DNA of 64,000 nucleotides from CBDATW01 sp965200605 (GTDB lineage Bacteria > Bacillota_I > Bacilli_A > CBDATW01): positions 496,001-560,000 of the forward strand of contig CBDATW010000002.1 in the NCBI GenBank assembly GCA_965200605.1, written 5' to 3'. Under the pieces are notes generated by a model. It saw only the letters and a list, made by a program, of their open reading frames with translations. It was not told the origin of the DNA and did not search any database. Position numbers and translations under genes: made by a program. Position 1 is the first letter of the stretch; every line of letters starts with the position of its first letter. This document shows positions 40,030-54,799 of the stretch, piece by piece.

Positions 40030-40671
40030 ATGAAAAATAAAAAAATAAGAACATTTATATCATATAGAAAAAAGGACACTAGTTTTAAAAATCTAATTAT
40101 TAGTTTTCTTGACAGTAAAAAATATTTTTATGATGATACTTTGCATGATTATAAGTCCAATAGTGATAAACCTGAAAAACAGATTATTCAAAATATTGTT
40201 AATAATCGCATAAAAAACTCATCAGTAACTATTGTTTTAGTAACCAGGTCATTTATTATAAGAGAAAATAAAAAAAACAAAGAAAAAAATTTAAAATGAA
40301 TAATAAGAGAAATTGCTGCATCTGTAAGAGATAAAAAAGATAAAAATTTAAGAAATGGCTTGTTCTTTGTAGTTAGTAAACCTGCTTACAAACTTTTATT
40401 TAAGAAAAATTTTTGCAAAGATAATCCAAAAAAAGAAATTATGACATTTTCATCAAAATTACTTATTGATTCTATTACTAAAAATTCATTTGAACCTAAT
40501 TTGAGCGAAAAATGTGGAGATTGTTGAATTGAATCAAAACAATATGGAGCATTTGTAAAATGAAAAGACTTCAAAGTGAATCCAAAAGATTATTTGACTA
40601 AAGCAATTCATAAATCAAATAATAAATGATGAGATGGCAATGTATATGCCAAGGGTTATAAAGAAGAATAA
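40030..40671 (+). CDS. TIR-like protein 2, 213 aa
   Basis: I-R-T-F-I-S-Y-R-K-K-D at the N-terminus and S-S-V-T-I-V-L-V-T-R-S near residue 69 repeat the TIR-like pattern of the 38982 protein at the same spacing. W-I-I-R-E-I-A-A-S follows with a Glu at the catalytic helix. The C-terminal part (C-G-D-C-W-I-E-S) differs. UGA-Trp codons are frequent. The start is 11 nt after the membrane protein, so all three genes form one operon. No ThsA-like gene was seen. Confidence 0.7.
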
Positions 40672-40678
40672 AAATACA

Positions 40679-41134
40679 TTATTTATTCATATCTTTTTCT
40701 AAGTCCAATAAGTTTAATTTACACTCAGGGGCAAATACTCGCTCTATTTTATTATCATAGGCAATTAGTGATAATTCAATAGTAACAGCACTTTCCATAG
40801 CAAAAATATGCCCTGCATAATTTATCATATTACCATTTTCCATTTTTGAAAACATCGCATGGGCATGAATCATTGGTTTATTTTCTTTTCAACCAATGTT
40901 TCCGTTTATTGAATTAAGCTCACATTGTTCTTTTTTAAAGAGGTGATTATAGTTGCCATCAAAAAATTCACCATAATCAGTGTTTTTGTTTGCTCCCAGA
41001 CCACTAAATGTAGCAAATCCAATATTCTCTTTAATTGCAAAGTCACTTAAGGTTTTATGTAGCTCTTCACCAATTTCTAATCTAATATAATATTCTCTTT
41101 TATTTTCAGATTGCAATAATAGTATTTTTTTCAT
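40679..41134 (-). CDS. PPC/DUF296 domain protein, 151 aa
   Basis: The N-terminal R-E-Y-Y-I-R-L-E-I-G-E-E-L, the F-S-G-L-G-A-N loop near residue 44 and H-A-H-A-M-F-S near 88 match the PPC (DUF296) fold, a trimeric domain with metal-binding histidines found alone in many bacteria. UGA-Trp at about 40887. GAGGGAAT precedes the ATG. It is convergent with the TIR operon, only 8 nt from its stop. A decayed 3' copy lies at 38637-38795 on the same strand. Confidence 0.78.
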
Positions 41135-41506
41135 TTTAATATTCCCTCTATATCTTATTAATCTTTAATATTATAACATATCATTATTATATATTAATGA
41201 AATAGATGGATTGTTTTATTAGAAGATTATTAATGAGTTAAAGTAGTTGATATTGTTTTAATAGAAGATTTTATTTATATTATTTATTATTAAGGTCACT
41301 TTAGATAATGATAATGAGAAAAATGACATTTTTGCCTTTTTTATTACAAGTTATTGCTTTTTTTTTTTTTTTAATTATAATGAAAGAGACAATTTTATAT
41401 TGCTCTAGTAAAGGCTTGATCACCTTTATGAATTAAATCGATTTAATTTTGTTTTGAGAATTACACAAAAACAAATTATAAAATAAAATTTCGAAAGGAA
41501 TAAAAA
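41135..41506 (+). promoter_or_regulatory. lipoprotein promoter region with poly-T tract
   Basis: 41358-41372 is a run of 15 T residues directly before AATTATAATG (-10 TATAAT at 41375-41380), with TATTGC/TTGCTT at the -35 distance. 41385-41506 duplicates 21712-21833, including the TAAAGG...CCTTTA hairpin and a second promoter TTGAGA (41454-41459)-17 nt-TATAAA (41477-41482). The paralogous region has T7. 41160-41340 has nothing I can assign. Confidence 0.6.
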
Positions 41507-44023
41507 ATGAAAAAATTATTTTCATCTTTTGTAGCTGCTGGTACAGTAGCTTCGTTTGCCTTCTGTGGTAAAAAAGACAAAGCGAAATCAACGACTACAA
41601 AAAATACAAAAACAGAAAATAAAGAAGGCGGAAAAGGAACATCTTCTCCAACTTCTAAAACTGTTGTTAGAGGAAAAAAAGCAAAAGGTAAATTTAAAAT
41701 CGGATATGTTGCATCAAACCCTGATTATGCTTGAAATCTAAGAAATACAATTAAATTGTATACACAAGATGTTACTACAAAATCTGATACAGGTAAAGAA
41801 TATTTTGAACTTCCATCAGGATTGTTTCTAGAATCATCAACAAAATATAATTCTATTGTTCATGAATATGAAGCAGAAGATTATACAATTTCACTAAAGC
41901 TTTTAAAAGCCTTCCTTCTTAGAAAGGCTATATTGCTTGATTCTGATGAAGAAGATGGATCTACTCATACTAAATATACTGATAGTGCTATTGATCCCTA
42001 TTCTAATTCTAAGCCATGAAGTAAACGTGAATATACTTCCTATGATATGACAGCACTTAATGCATTATTTATAAATAATCATAAAAATCCAAATGAACAA
42101 CCACTTCCAGCTTATGTGTTACCTGCACACTATTATTCTAGAACAATGATGACAGATAAAGGTTTGCAATTGCAACATATACAACATAAAGATGATGCAA
42201 TATTTGGTATTACTGGGGGAACAAGAGACACAATTGCAACTATTGAAGAATTTGAGAATATGTTCACTATGGAAGTAGTGTTAAAAATTTATAATACACT
42301 AAAAAATAAAACAGAACCCACAGCTCTTGATCTTCAAAAAGCATTTAAAGCTGCTGGACTAAAAGTTGCAAGTGTTGATTTTGATGACATAACATCAAAT
42401 TCAGATAATATAGATGATTTAAAAACTGTTTATTTTAATGCCGGGAGAAGAAGTGATGCTAAAATCCCTATTAAAAAAATTATGACAGATAAACAGACCA
42501 AAATAATTGATAAATCTAATAAAGACTTTTTTATTAACTTAAGGGTATTACCAGCAAAACTTCAAGATCAAATAAATTGATTAGAATCTATGAGTAAACT
42601 TGGGATTCGTTTTGTTTCCATTAAAGGCAGTGCCATGAAACCAGCTTGATCTAAAACTAAAGAAACTAAAGAAATTACAAAATTAATAACTTTATTAAAT
42701 GCAAACAAAAAAGCGGCGGGACTTTGATTAAAGAAAATGCAATCTATAGAAAATTCTAAAACTACAACTACACCTTTATATAAAGACATAACTAAAATTA
42801 ATAAAGAATTTTTGTCTTCAAATATGGCTCCTAAAAAAATGCTTTCAGACAAAACAAAGCTTGCTTCTAAAAACCTAGATGCACTATTTATTCATGTTAC
42901 TGATGAAAAAGAAAATTCTTCAGATGTTTACAAAAGTGTTGTAGAGAAAAAAGAGTTTAAAGATACAAAACTATTCTTCATAGGAGAAAAAGCTAAAGCA
43001 CAATCAGGTGCTTCATCAAAAACATTTGCTGGAGGAAATGTTTCAACAGCTTCATTTAATAAATATGCAGCAGCCTATGTTGCTGGATTCCAAGCAGCAG
43101 TTGGTGCAATTAAATATTCATCATCAGAAGATGAATATGAAGAAACAAATGTTGTATTCTTAATTGGATCAACATCAGAATCAGAGGATAAGAAAAAGGC
43201 ATTTGCCTTTAGAAGAGGAGTTGAAGCAGCAGCAGCTCATCCAGCTTACTCAAAATATCTAAAAGTAAAATTTGTTTCAAAAACACAAGATTCATCAAAA
43301 TCATCTAAAAAACTTTACAGAGAGATCTCTGAGTGAAAAGCAATTGATGATTCAAAAACTAAATTATATGAATTTTCATCATCTGATACTTTCACAGATG
43401 GAGATCGTAGAATAGTCTACATTGCTGGTGCAACAGCTAGAGATTGAGCAGGAGAAACTACTAATTTTGGAGCTAAAAAATGAGACAAAGATGATGATAC
43501 AGGTCTAATTGGAGCTTTATATAACTACAAAAAAATAACTTCAGACGACACCCTTGATTCAACATCATTAGCATCAAAAACATTTGGTGGATCAGGAGTT
43601 TGAATTCTTCTAGATGATAACAATGAATCACCAAACAGCCCATTAGCTGATTCATCATCTGGTAGAGTAGATGAATTTGAAAGAAGAGAAATTCAATTTA
43701 TGGGATTCATTGGAGGAGAAGCTTCAGGAACAACAAATTATGTTAAGTTTGCTATTAGAGGACACTTCATGGGTCAAGCTAACTATATGGTTGGTAAACA
43801 CACAATCTTTGGAGCACCAATAACGCCATATCAAGCTAAATTCAAACCAACAGATTCTGGAGTAGAGTCTTCAATTGCAAGAAAAGAACCATGACAATTC
43901 CAAAAAACTGGAAAAGACACAGTTGGTAAAAACTACGATAGATTTAGAAAATCGCTAGCTTATGCTTGATCAGTAGAGATTACAGAAGCAGAGATAACAA
44001 AATCTTCACCATGACTAAAATAA
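41507..44023 (+). CDS. BMP/PnrA-like surface lipoprotein, 838 aa
   Basis: The largest family member. The signal peptide M-K-K-L-F-S-S-F-V-A-A-G-T ends F-A-F-C (Cys20), with Phe where lipoboxes normally have Ala or Gly. A linker with Gly/Thr/Ser follows, then G-K-F-K-I-G-Y-V. Residues about 105-430 are unique to this copy; from S-D-K-T-K-L-A-S-K-N onward it matches the 21834 protein closely to the S-S-P-W-L-K end. Its promoter region carries a T15 tract, so expression may switch. UGA-Trp codons throughout. Confidence 0.7.
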
Positions 44024-44052
44024 TTAATGTTTAATTATTTAATCATAATTAC

Positions 44053-44080
44053 AAAAACACCAAAAAAATGGTGTTTTTTT
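44053..44080 (+). terminator. terminator of lipoprotein gene
   Basis: AAAAACACC/GGTGTTTTTTT stem-loop 30 nt after the stop; a different hairpin from the one used by the other two lipoprotein genes. Confidence 0.75.
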
Positions 44081-44220
44081 ATTACCTTTAAGTATTAAGA
44101 AGTGTAATTTCTATTTATATAATATTAGCTAGAAATATATCTAATAATCAAATTAATTTTAATAAATGCAATCTTGTTAAATTATTACTTTTATCTCCAA
44201 AATATTTTATTGCCAATATC

Positions 44221-44592
44221 TTAAATTTTTTTAATTTTATTACTTTTTGATAATTTATAAGCAAGATAAAGTGATGAAATAGTAATAATTACAATTGGAA
44301 ACAAATCAATTAAAAATAATAGCTTATAATTCTTTGATGAATCAAAAATAATATCTATTATATTGATAATAATCCATACACTAATTACCATTACAATAAA
44401 TGTTATTATTGGAATTATAATAAGTATTTTTTTATGATTTTTAACTACATTAAAATTAAGTTGCTCTCTTTTTAATATTGAAATAGTAATATAAAATAAA
44501 GTTGTTAAAAAATAAATAAATGCTATAAAAGATGGTATTACTATATGTCACATTTGTAATAAAACTAATAATCCAAAACTTAATTTTCACAT
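44221..44592 (-). CDS. membrane protein, 123 aa (tandem paralogue B)
   Basis: Read from ATG 44592 (AGGAAAAGTT upstream) with UGA-Trp as residue 2. About four hydrophobic segments with a shared block I-S-I-L-K-R-E-Q-L-N-F-N-V-V-K after the second. The C-terminus Y-L-A-Y-K-L-S-K-S-N-K-I matches the upstream paralogue. Function unknown. It starts 8 nt after the paralogue's stop, so the two are one operon from a tandem duplication. Confidence 0.6.
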
Positions 44593-44600
44593 AACTTTTC

Positions 44601-44954
44601 CTAACTATTATTTTGAATTTTATTGCTTTTTGATAATTTAAGAGCAAGATAAAGTGCTGAAATAAAGATATTGCTAGAAATCACAAGGGCAATTAGATAG
44701 TATGGATATATCGAATATACTGGAAGATAATAAATTAGATGTTCTACAGTAAGTCAAGTTCCAAATGCTATTAAGCTAACTGCTATTATTGGAACTATAA
44801 TAATCCCTTTTATATTAACTTTAACAACATTAAAGTTAAGTTTTTCTCTTTTTAATATTGAAATAATAATATAAAATAAAGTTGCCAAAAAATAAATAAT
44901 GACTATAAATCTTGGAATTAATAGAACTCAAAATAATCCAAATACTTTCATCAT
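44601..44954 (-). CDS. membrane protein, 117 aa (tandem paralogue A)
   Basis: Starts M-M-K-V-F-G-L-F-W with GGAG upstream; three to four hydrophobic segments, the shared I-S-I-L-K-R-E-K-L-N-F-N-V-V-K loop and a C-terminal Y-L-A-L-K-L-S-K-S-N-K-I. About half the residues agree with paralogue B by eye. No recognised family; the compact four-helix form would fit a small channel, holin-like or DUF protein. Confidence 0.6.
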
Positions 44955-45040
44955 CACACTCCAATTAATGAATTTATTATAACACAATTGCCAAAAATAA
45001 TTTAGATAATAAGACTTAAACTAAAAGACATTGAAAATAT

Positions 45041-45070
45041 TTGCATATAATCGATATTTTATGTTATAAT
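45041..45070 (+). promoter_or_regulatory. rRNA operon promoter
   Basis: TTGCAT (45041-45046), 18-nt spacer, TATAAT (45065-45070). The leader to 45250 contains CTTTGAAAACTAAACAG, a boxA-like antitermination site repeated as CTTTGACAACTAAATA after 16S. Confidence 0.6.
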
Positions 45071-45250
45071 TTATTAGCATCTACTTACTAAGTAGGGCTT
45101 GGTTATTTATTAGCCAATAAGATCTTTGAAAACTAAACAGAAATTGTAACGATTTAAATTATTTAAATCAGATTTATCAATATGATAAATCAATCACATA
45201 TAACGTCAATTATTAATCAAGTTAAAAAAGTAATAGTCAAGGTCAAATTT

Positions 45251-46772
<1,522 letters not shown>

Positions 46773-47104
46773 ATGGAGAAAGAATTTTAAAAAAACTTAA
46801 AACCTTACTATTACCGACTTATATGTTTCTGTTTAGTTCTCAGAGATCTTAAAATAATAAAATTTGTTCTTTGACAACTAAATATTTTGTGATTTATAAT
46901 TTTCCGACATTATTCATTTGTGAATAATGCCAAAAATTTAATTTATTTATTTGTTAGTTTTTTAAACTAACAGGTATCAACTAATTATCATGATTAAGAG
47001 AAATTTATTTCTCTTAATCGCCGACCAATAACATATTTTAAATATGTTTAATTAATTTATTAAAACTAAAATTTTAATAGGATTCTAAGGTAATACTACA
47101 CGTT
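46773..47104 (+). other. 16S-23S spacer, no tRNA
   Basis: 330 nt of AT-rich sequence with a chain of hairpins: CATTATTCA/TGAATAATG, TGTTAGTTT/AAACTAACA, GATTAAGAGAAAT/ATTTCTCTTAATC. A boxA-like CTTTGACAACTAAATA lies at about 46870. These fit processing stems and antitermination. No tRNA cloverleaf was found. Confidence 0.7.
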
Positions 47105-50012
<2,908 letters not shown>

Positions 50013-50077
50013 CAACCTTAATCCCATTAAGATTAAATAGATTGCAAAGTATTTAGTACTCAAAGAACAAAAAATAG

Positions 50078-50184
50078 TTTGGTGTAGATGGCATAGTGGT
50101 CACACCTGTTCCCATCCCGAACACAGCAGTTAAGCACTATAACGGCAACGATAGTATAATGCGAAAATAGCAATATGCCAAGCT
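50078..50184 (+). rRNA. rrf: 5S ribosomal RNA
   Basis: About 106 nt, short as in other mollicutes. The 5' TTTGG pairs with 3' CCAAGC, and CCCATCCCGAACACAGCAGT is the conserved loop region. It follows 23S by about 65 nt. Confidence 0.95.
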
Positions 50185-50188
50185 AAAA

Positions 50189-50214
50189 AATAGAACCCAT
50201 TGGGTTCTATTTTA
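50189..50214. terminator. terminator after 5S, shared with sufS
   Basis: ATAGAACCC/GGGTTCTAT 9-bp stem with A-run on one side and T-run on the other, suited to stop both convergent transcripts. Confidence 0.8.
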
Positions 50215-51417
50215 TTATTTGAATTTAGCTTCCATTAGCGCATCATAGACATTATCAATATCTTCTTTGGTTGTATAAATAGCAACAGCAAGGCGACAAT
50301 TTGCTCGATAATTATGATCTTTTAGCAGTCTTCTTGCACAGTGGAATCCTGAATCAAGATAAATACCTTTTGTATTTAGATACTTAGTGACTTCATTGGC
50401 ATCTGTATGTGGAAAGTTAAAGACTACTTTTGTTCCATCACTAACTTCTTTGTTGTGAATAATGATATTTGGCACTTCACTTAATCTGCTTAGAGCATAT
50501 TGTTTCATTTCTAGTTCGTGTTTTGCAATATTTTCCATTCCCACCTTTTGTAGAAACTTAATAGCAGCTCTTAGACCAACTACTTCACCCATTGGTTTTG
50601 TCCCAGCTTCAAAACGATCAGGAATTGAGTTTCATTGAGATTCTTGGTTTTGACCTCAAGCAATTGACATTTTACCACCAAAGTTAACAGGTTCAACTGA
50701 TTCTAAAACTTCATATTTTGCATAGTAAAATCCAATACCAGTTGGTCCATAAAATTTATATGCTCCAGCTGTATAAAAATCACAGTCAATATCTTTTACA
50801 TCAATTTTATAATGAGGAAGACCTTGGGCTCCATCGACAATAAAATAAGCCCCAACTTCTTTTGCTATTTTACCAATTTCTTTAACTGGTCTTTTATCAC
50901 CTAGTACATTTGATACATGAGCTACAGAGACAATTTTAGTTTTTGGTCCAATTGCGTTTTTGTAACTATCAAGAGTAATAATTTCATGTTCATTGGGTAA
51001 AGCTCATACAATTTTTGCTCCTGTTGCCTTGGCAATTTCTAATCAAGGAACCACATTTGAACCATGTTCAATTTCATTAATAACAATTTCATCACCAGCC
51101 GAAAGTTTTTGTCCTAGTAATTTTGCAATGTCATTTAATGAATCAGTTGTTGATGAAGTAAAAACAATTTCTTTTTCTCCAGCATTAATGTGTTGTGCTA
51201 GTTCTTTTTTTGCTTCTCTAAAAACATGAGTGATATCTTTTGAAATTTCATATTGTCCATTTAGATTTCCAGGGAATTTAGTATAGTATTCAACAATAGC
51301 ATCAATAACCATTTGTGGTTTTAGTGATGTTGATCCATTACCTAGAAATGCTAGTTTTTTCCCATGGGGATTATTTGCAAATGTTGGGAAAATATCTTTT
51401 ATATTTTTTATATCCAT
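50215..51417 (-). CDS. sufS: SufS-type cysteine desulfurase
   Basis: 400 aa, merged across UGA codons. PLP-binding Lys221 lies in A-Y-K-F-Y-G-P-T-G and the persulfide Cys360 in S-G-F-H-C-A-R, as in group II desulfurases. E-I-E-H-G-S-N-V-V-P-W and T-K-P-M-G-E-V near residue 275 are also family blocks. It frees sulfur from cysteine for Fe-S cluster or tRNA thiolation; MnmA is also in this window. No iscU/sufU is adjacent. AAAGGTATG precedes the ATG. Confidence 0.92.
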
Positions 51418-51548
51418 AATTCATACCTTTATATATTTTTTCACATTAATTATAACAAAATTTGAAAACATTTCCATATTAATTGCTTTTTACTAATAAA
51501 ATTGATAAAATAAGAGGGCAAAAAAAGACAAAAAAAGGAAATTAATAT

Positions 51549-51908
51549 ATGAAAATTTATGAAGCTGCCCCGCATCTACCATATCCCAAAGCAGTAGAAA
51601 AAGATGGGACACTATATATTTCTGGACAACTTGGTATAAACCCAGAAACTGAAAAATTATTTGATTCAGTAGAAGACCAATTAAAACAAGCTCTAAAAAA
51701 TATTTTTGATATTTCACAAGAAGCAGGCATGGATAAAACCAACATTGTTAGGTGTGTAATTTTACTTGATTCACTAGCAGATTATCCTAAAGTAAATACA
51801 ATTTATACTGAAATGTTTGCTGGTCATAAACCTTCAAGAGTGTGTTATGAAGTTGCAAAATTACCACTGGAAGCAAAAGTTGAAGTATCAGCAATTGCTG
51901 CAAAATAA
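51549..51908 (+). CDS. ridA: RidA-family enamine/imine deaminase
   Basis: 119 aa. P-Y-P-K-A-V-E-K-D-G-T-L-Y-I-S-G-Q-L-G-I near residues 11-30 and the C-terminal R-V-C-Y-E-V-A-K-L-P-L are RidA (YjgF) signatures, with the Arg and Glu that bind the imine intermediate. It clears reactive enamines made by PLP enzymes; a PLP desulfurase is the divergent neighbour. The start follows AAAAGGAAATTAAT. A clear terminator ends the unit. Confidence 0.93.
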   Translation: MKIYEAAPHLPYPKAVEKDGTLYISGQLGINPETEKLFDSVEDQLKQALKNIFDISQEAGMDKTNIVRCVILLDSLADYPKVNTIYTEMFAGHKPSRVCYEVAKLPLEAKVEVSAIAAK

Positions 51909-51923
51909 TCAATAAATTAATTA

Positions 51924-51951
51924 AAAATACAACATTATTGTTGTATTTTTA
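51924..51951 (+). terminator. terminator of ridA
   Basis: AAATACAAC/GTTGTATTT stem followed by T-rich sequence. Confidence 0.75.
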
Positions 51952-52068
51952 ATTAAAACTATTATAATTATATGCAAGTAGGCAAATGTTAAAATATCTA
52001 CTAGAGACTAATTGTAAATATTTTCAATCTTTAATCTACTTAATAAAAAAATAAAAAGGAGAAAACAT

Positions 52069-53493
52069 ATGTTTATGTCAATATTAGATGCTATTAATGG
52101 CTTTATTGGTAAAACTAACATTTTAGTTATCATACTATTTGGTGGTGGTTTACTAATTACATTTGCCCTAAAAGCATATAATTTAAACTTTAAGCAAATT
52201 TGAAGAGCCCTGAATAACTCTGGTGAAAAATCAGAAGATGGTATTTCAGGTATTCAATCACTAATGCTTGCCACTTCATCAAGAATTGGTAACGGGAATA
52301 TTGCTGGTGTTGCCTCAGCTGTTATGCTAGGGGGACCAGGAGCACTATTTTGAATGTGAGTAACAGCGCTAATCGGTATGGCTACTGCATTTTGTGAGGG
52401 TGCACTTGCACAATTATACAAACACAAACAAGGAGATGCTTACCGTGGTGGTGCTCAGTTCTACATTAAAAGAGGACTAGGTAAACCAGCTCTAGGTGCT
52501 CTATATGCATTTTTAGCTATCCTAACATTTGGTTCAGCATACATGGGAGTTCAATCTCATACCATTGCTGCTAACTTCTATTCAGTTGCTGGTAAATCTC
52601 TACCATTTTCTGAAAATACAGTTAAAATTGCAGTTGGGGTAGTATTGGTTACAATTCTACTTTCAATTGTTCTAGGTGGAATTAAATCAATTGGGAACTT
52701 TGCTACAGCAGTTATGCCGGTTATGGGAACACTATATCTAGCAGTTGCCCTATTTATTGTTTTTGCCAACATTAGCAAAACAGGTGAAGTTTGAGGATTA
52801 ATCCTAAATGGTGCCTTTGGTACAAGACAAGTTCTTGGTGGTATTACAGGATACACTCTAACTAAAGCGCTACAAAAAGGTGCTGCCAGAGGAGTATTCT
52901 CAAACGAAGCAGGGATTGGGTCAGCTACACCATCAGCTGCGGCTTCAAACTCAACTCACCCAATTCAACAAGGACTACTACAATCACTATCAACATTTAT
53001 TGATACAGTTATTGTATGTACAGCTTCTGGATTTATTATTCTTTATTCAGATGTTTGAAAAACTCTTGATCCAAACTCATCAGCAACTCTTATCCAAAAA
53101 TCAATTGCTAGTCAATTAGGTGGAGGATTTGCTGAATGAGTAGTCTTTATTGCTGTTTTCCTATTTGGATTAACAACAATTATTGGGCTAACATTCTATA
53201 CAGAAACAGGTGTTGCTTACTTTACAGATAAAAAAGGACCTAGATATGCTACATATGCATTTGTTTCAGCATTCTTGATTTATTCATCAATTGCCAAAAC
53301 ACAATTCATCTGAGATCTAGAAGGACCACTTACATTATCACTTGTTTTGATTAACGTTCTTGCAATTATTCCAATGATTGGAAAAGTTAAATTACTAATT
53401 GCAGATTATAAAAAACAAATTAAAAGTAATCCAAACAAAAAACCAGTGTTTAAAGCAGGAAAAGAATTTCCTAACGCTACTTTCTGAAAATAA
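52069..53493 (+). CDS. sodium:alanine symporter (AGCS family)
   Basis: 474 aa, merged across UGA codons; AAAAGGAGAAAAC precedes the ATG. About ten membrane segments. The AGCS motifs are S-S-R-I-G-N-G-N-I-A-G-V (Na+ site, residue about 70), G-P-G-A-L-F-W-M-W, F-C-E-G-A-L-A-Q near 106, and F-S-N-E-A-G-I-G-S-A near 282. It imports alanine or glycine with Na+. The next gene makes alanine dehydrogenase, pointing to alanine uptake and oxidation. Confidence 0.92.
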
Positions 53494-53511
53494 TTCTAAA
53501 AAAATTATAGC

Positions 53512-53536
53512 AAAAAACTCCTATGGAGTTTTTTGT
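53512..53536 (+). terminator. terminator of the symporter gene
   Basis: AAAAAACTCC/GGAGTTTTTT stem with 3-nt loop, 18 nt after the stop. Confidence 0.8.
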
Positions 53537-53627
53537 TATCTAAAAAAGTTGTAAATGTTTTCAAAAATATATAAAATATTGTATAATATTAAAACAAAAA
53601 TAAAACAAAAATATATAAGGATTTAAA

Positions 53628-54740
53628 ATGATTATCGGAATTCCAAAAGAAATAAAAAATAATGAATTTAGAGTAGGAGTTACCCCTGCTGGTGTTGTTG
53701 AACTAAAAGCTAATAAACACACTGTACTTGTTGAAACTAATGCTGGATCAGCAATTGGATTTAGCGATCTAGAATACAGAAAAGCAGGAGCTAAAATTAT
53801 TAAAACTCCAAAAGAAGTTTTTGCCAAAGCAGATATGATTGTAAAAGTTAAGGAACCACAAGCTAATGAAATTAAAATGCTTAGAAAAAACCAATTGCTA
53901 TTTACATATCTTCATCTTGCACCAGATTTAAAACAAACTATAGGACTAGTTAATTCAGGGGTAGTTGCTATTGCCTATGAAACTGTTACTGATAACAATG
54001 GTAAATTACCACTTCTGGCTCCTATGTCAGAGGTAGCAGGAAGAATGTCGATTCAAGTTGGTGCTCATTTCCTTGAAAAAGCTCAAGGTGGTAAAGGAGT
54101 TCTTCTTGGAGGAACACCAGGGGCAGAGCCTGGAAAAGTTGTTATTCTAGGTGGGGGACATGTTGGTGAAAACGCTGCTCGTGTTGCTATGGGAATGGGA
54201 GCTAGAACTGTTATTATGGATGGTTGAATTCCCCGACTTAAAGAACTTGACCAAATTTATGGACCACAACTAACAACACTTACATCTTCAAAAGCAAATA
54301 TTGCCAAACACATTAAAGATGCCGATATTGTAGTTGGTGCTGCTCTAATACCTGGAGCTAATGCCCCAAAATTAATTACCAAATCAATGCTAAAAACAAT
54401 GCAAGAAGGCTCGATATTAGTTGATGTTTCAATTGATCAAGGGGGATGTTTTGCAACTTCAAAACCAACATCTCATAAAAACCCTGTTTATAGTGTAGAT
54501 GGAATTATTCACTACTGTGTAGCTAATATGCCAGGGGCAGTTGCTAGAACTTCAACAATGGCTTTAACAAATGCTACAATTCCATTTGTTGTTAAACTTG
54601 CTAATAAAGGTTGAAAAAAAGCATGTAAAGAAGATCTGCATTTAAAAAATGGTCTAAATGTTATTAAAGGTGATGTTGTATTTAAAGATGTGGCTAAATC
54701 ACATAAAATGAAATATGTTAATCCAGATCTGCATCTCTAA
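53628..54740 (+). CDS. ald: alanine dehydrogenase
   Basis: 370 aa, the normal length. P-K-E-I-K-N-N-E-F-R-V-G (substrate-binding Arg15 region), K-V-K-E-P at about residue 73, H-L-A-P near 95, the Rossmann loop V-V-I-L-G-G-G-H-V-G near 175, and V-D-V-S-I-D-Q-G-G near 265 are diagnostic. It converts L-alanine to pyruvate and ammonia with NAD+, or the reverse. The upstream symporter has its own terminator, so ald has its own promoter (TATAAT about 53583). Confidence 0.95.
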
Positions 54741-54745
54741 ATTAC

Positions 54746-54770
54746 AAAAAGCACTTATTGTGCTTTTTTT
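54746..54770 (+). terminator. terminator of ald
   Basis: AAAAAGCAC/GTGCTTTTTTT hairpin right after the stop. Confidence 0.8.
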
Positions 54771-54799
54771 ATTGCCTCTATGATAAAATATATATTACA

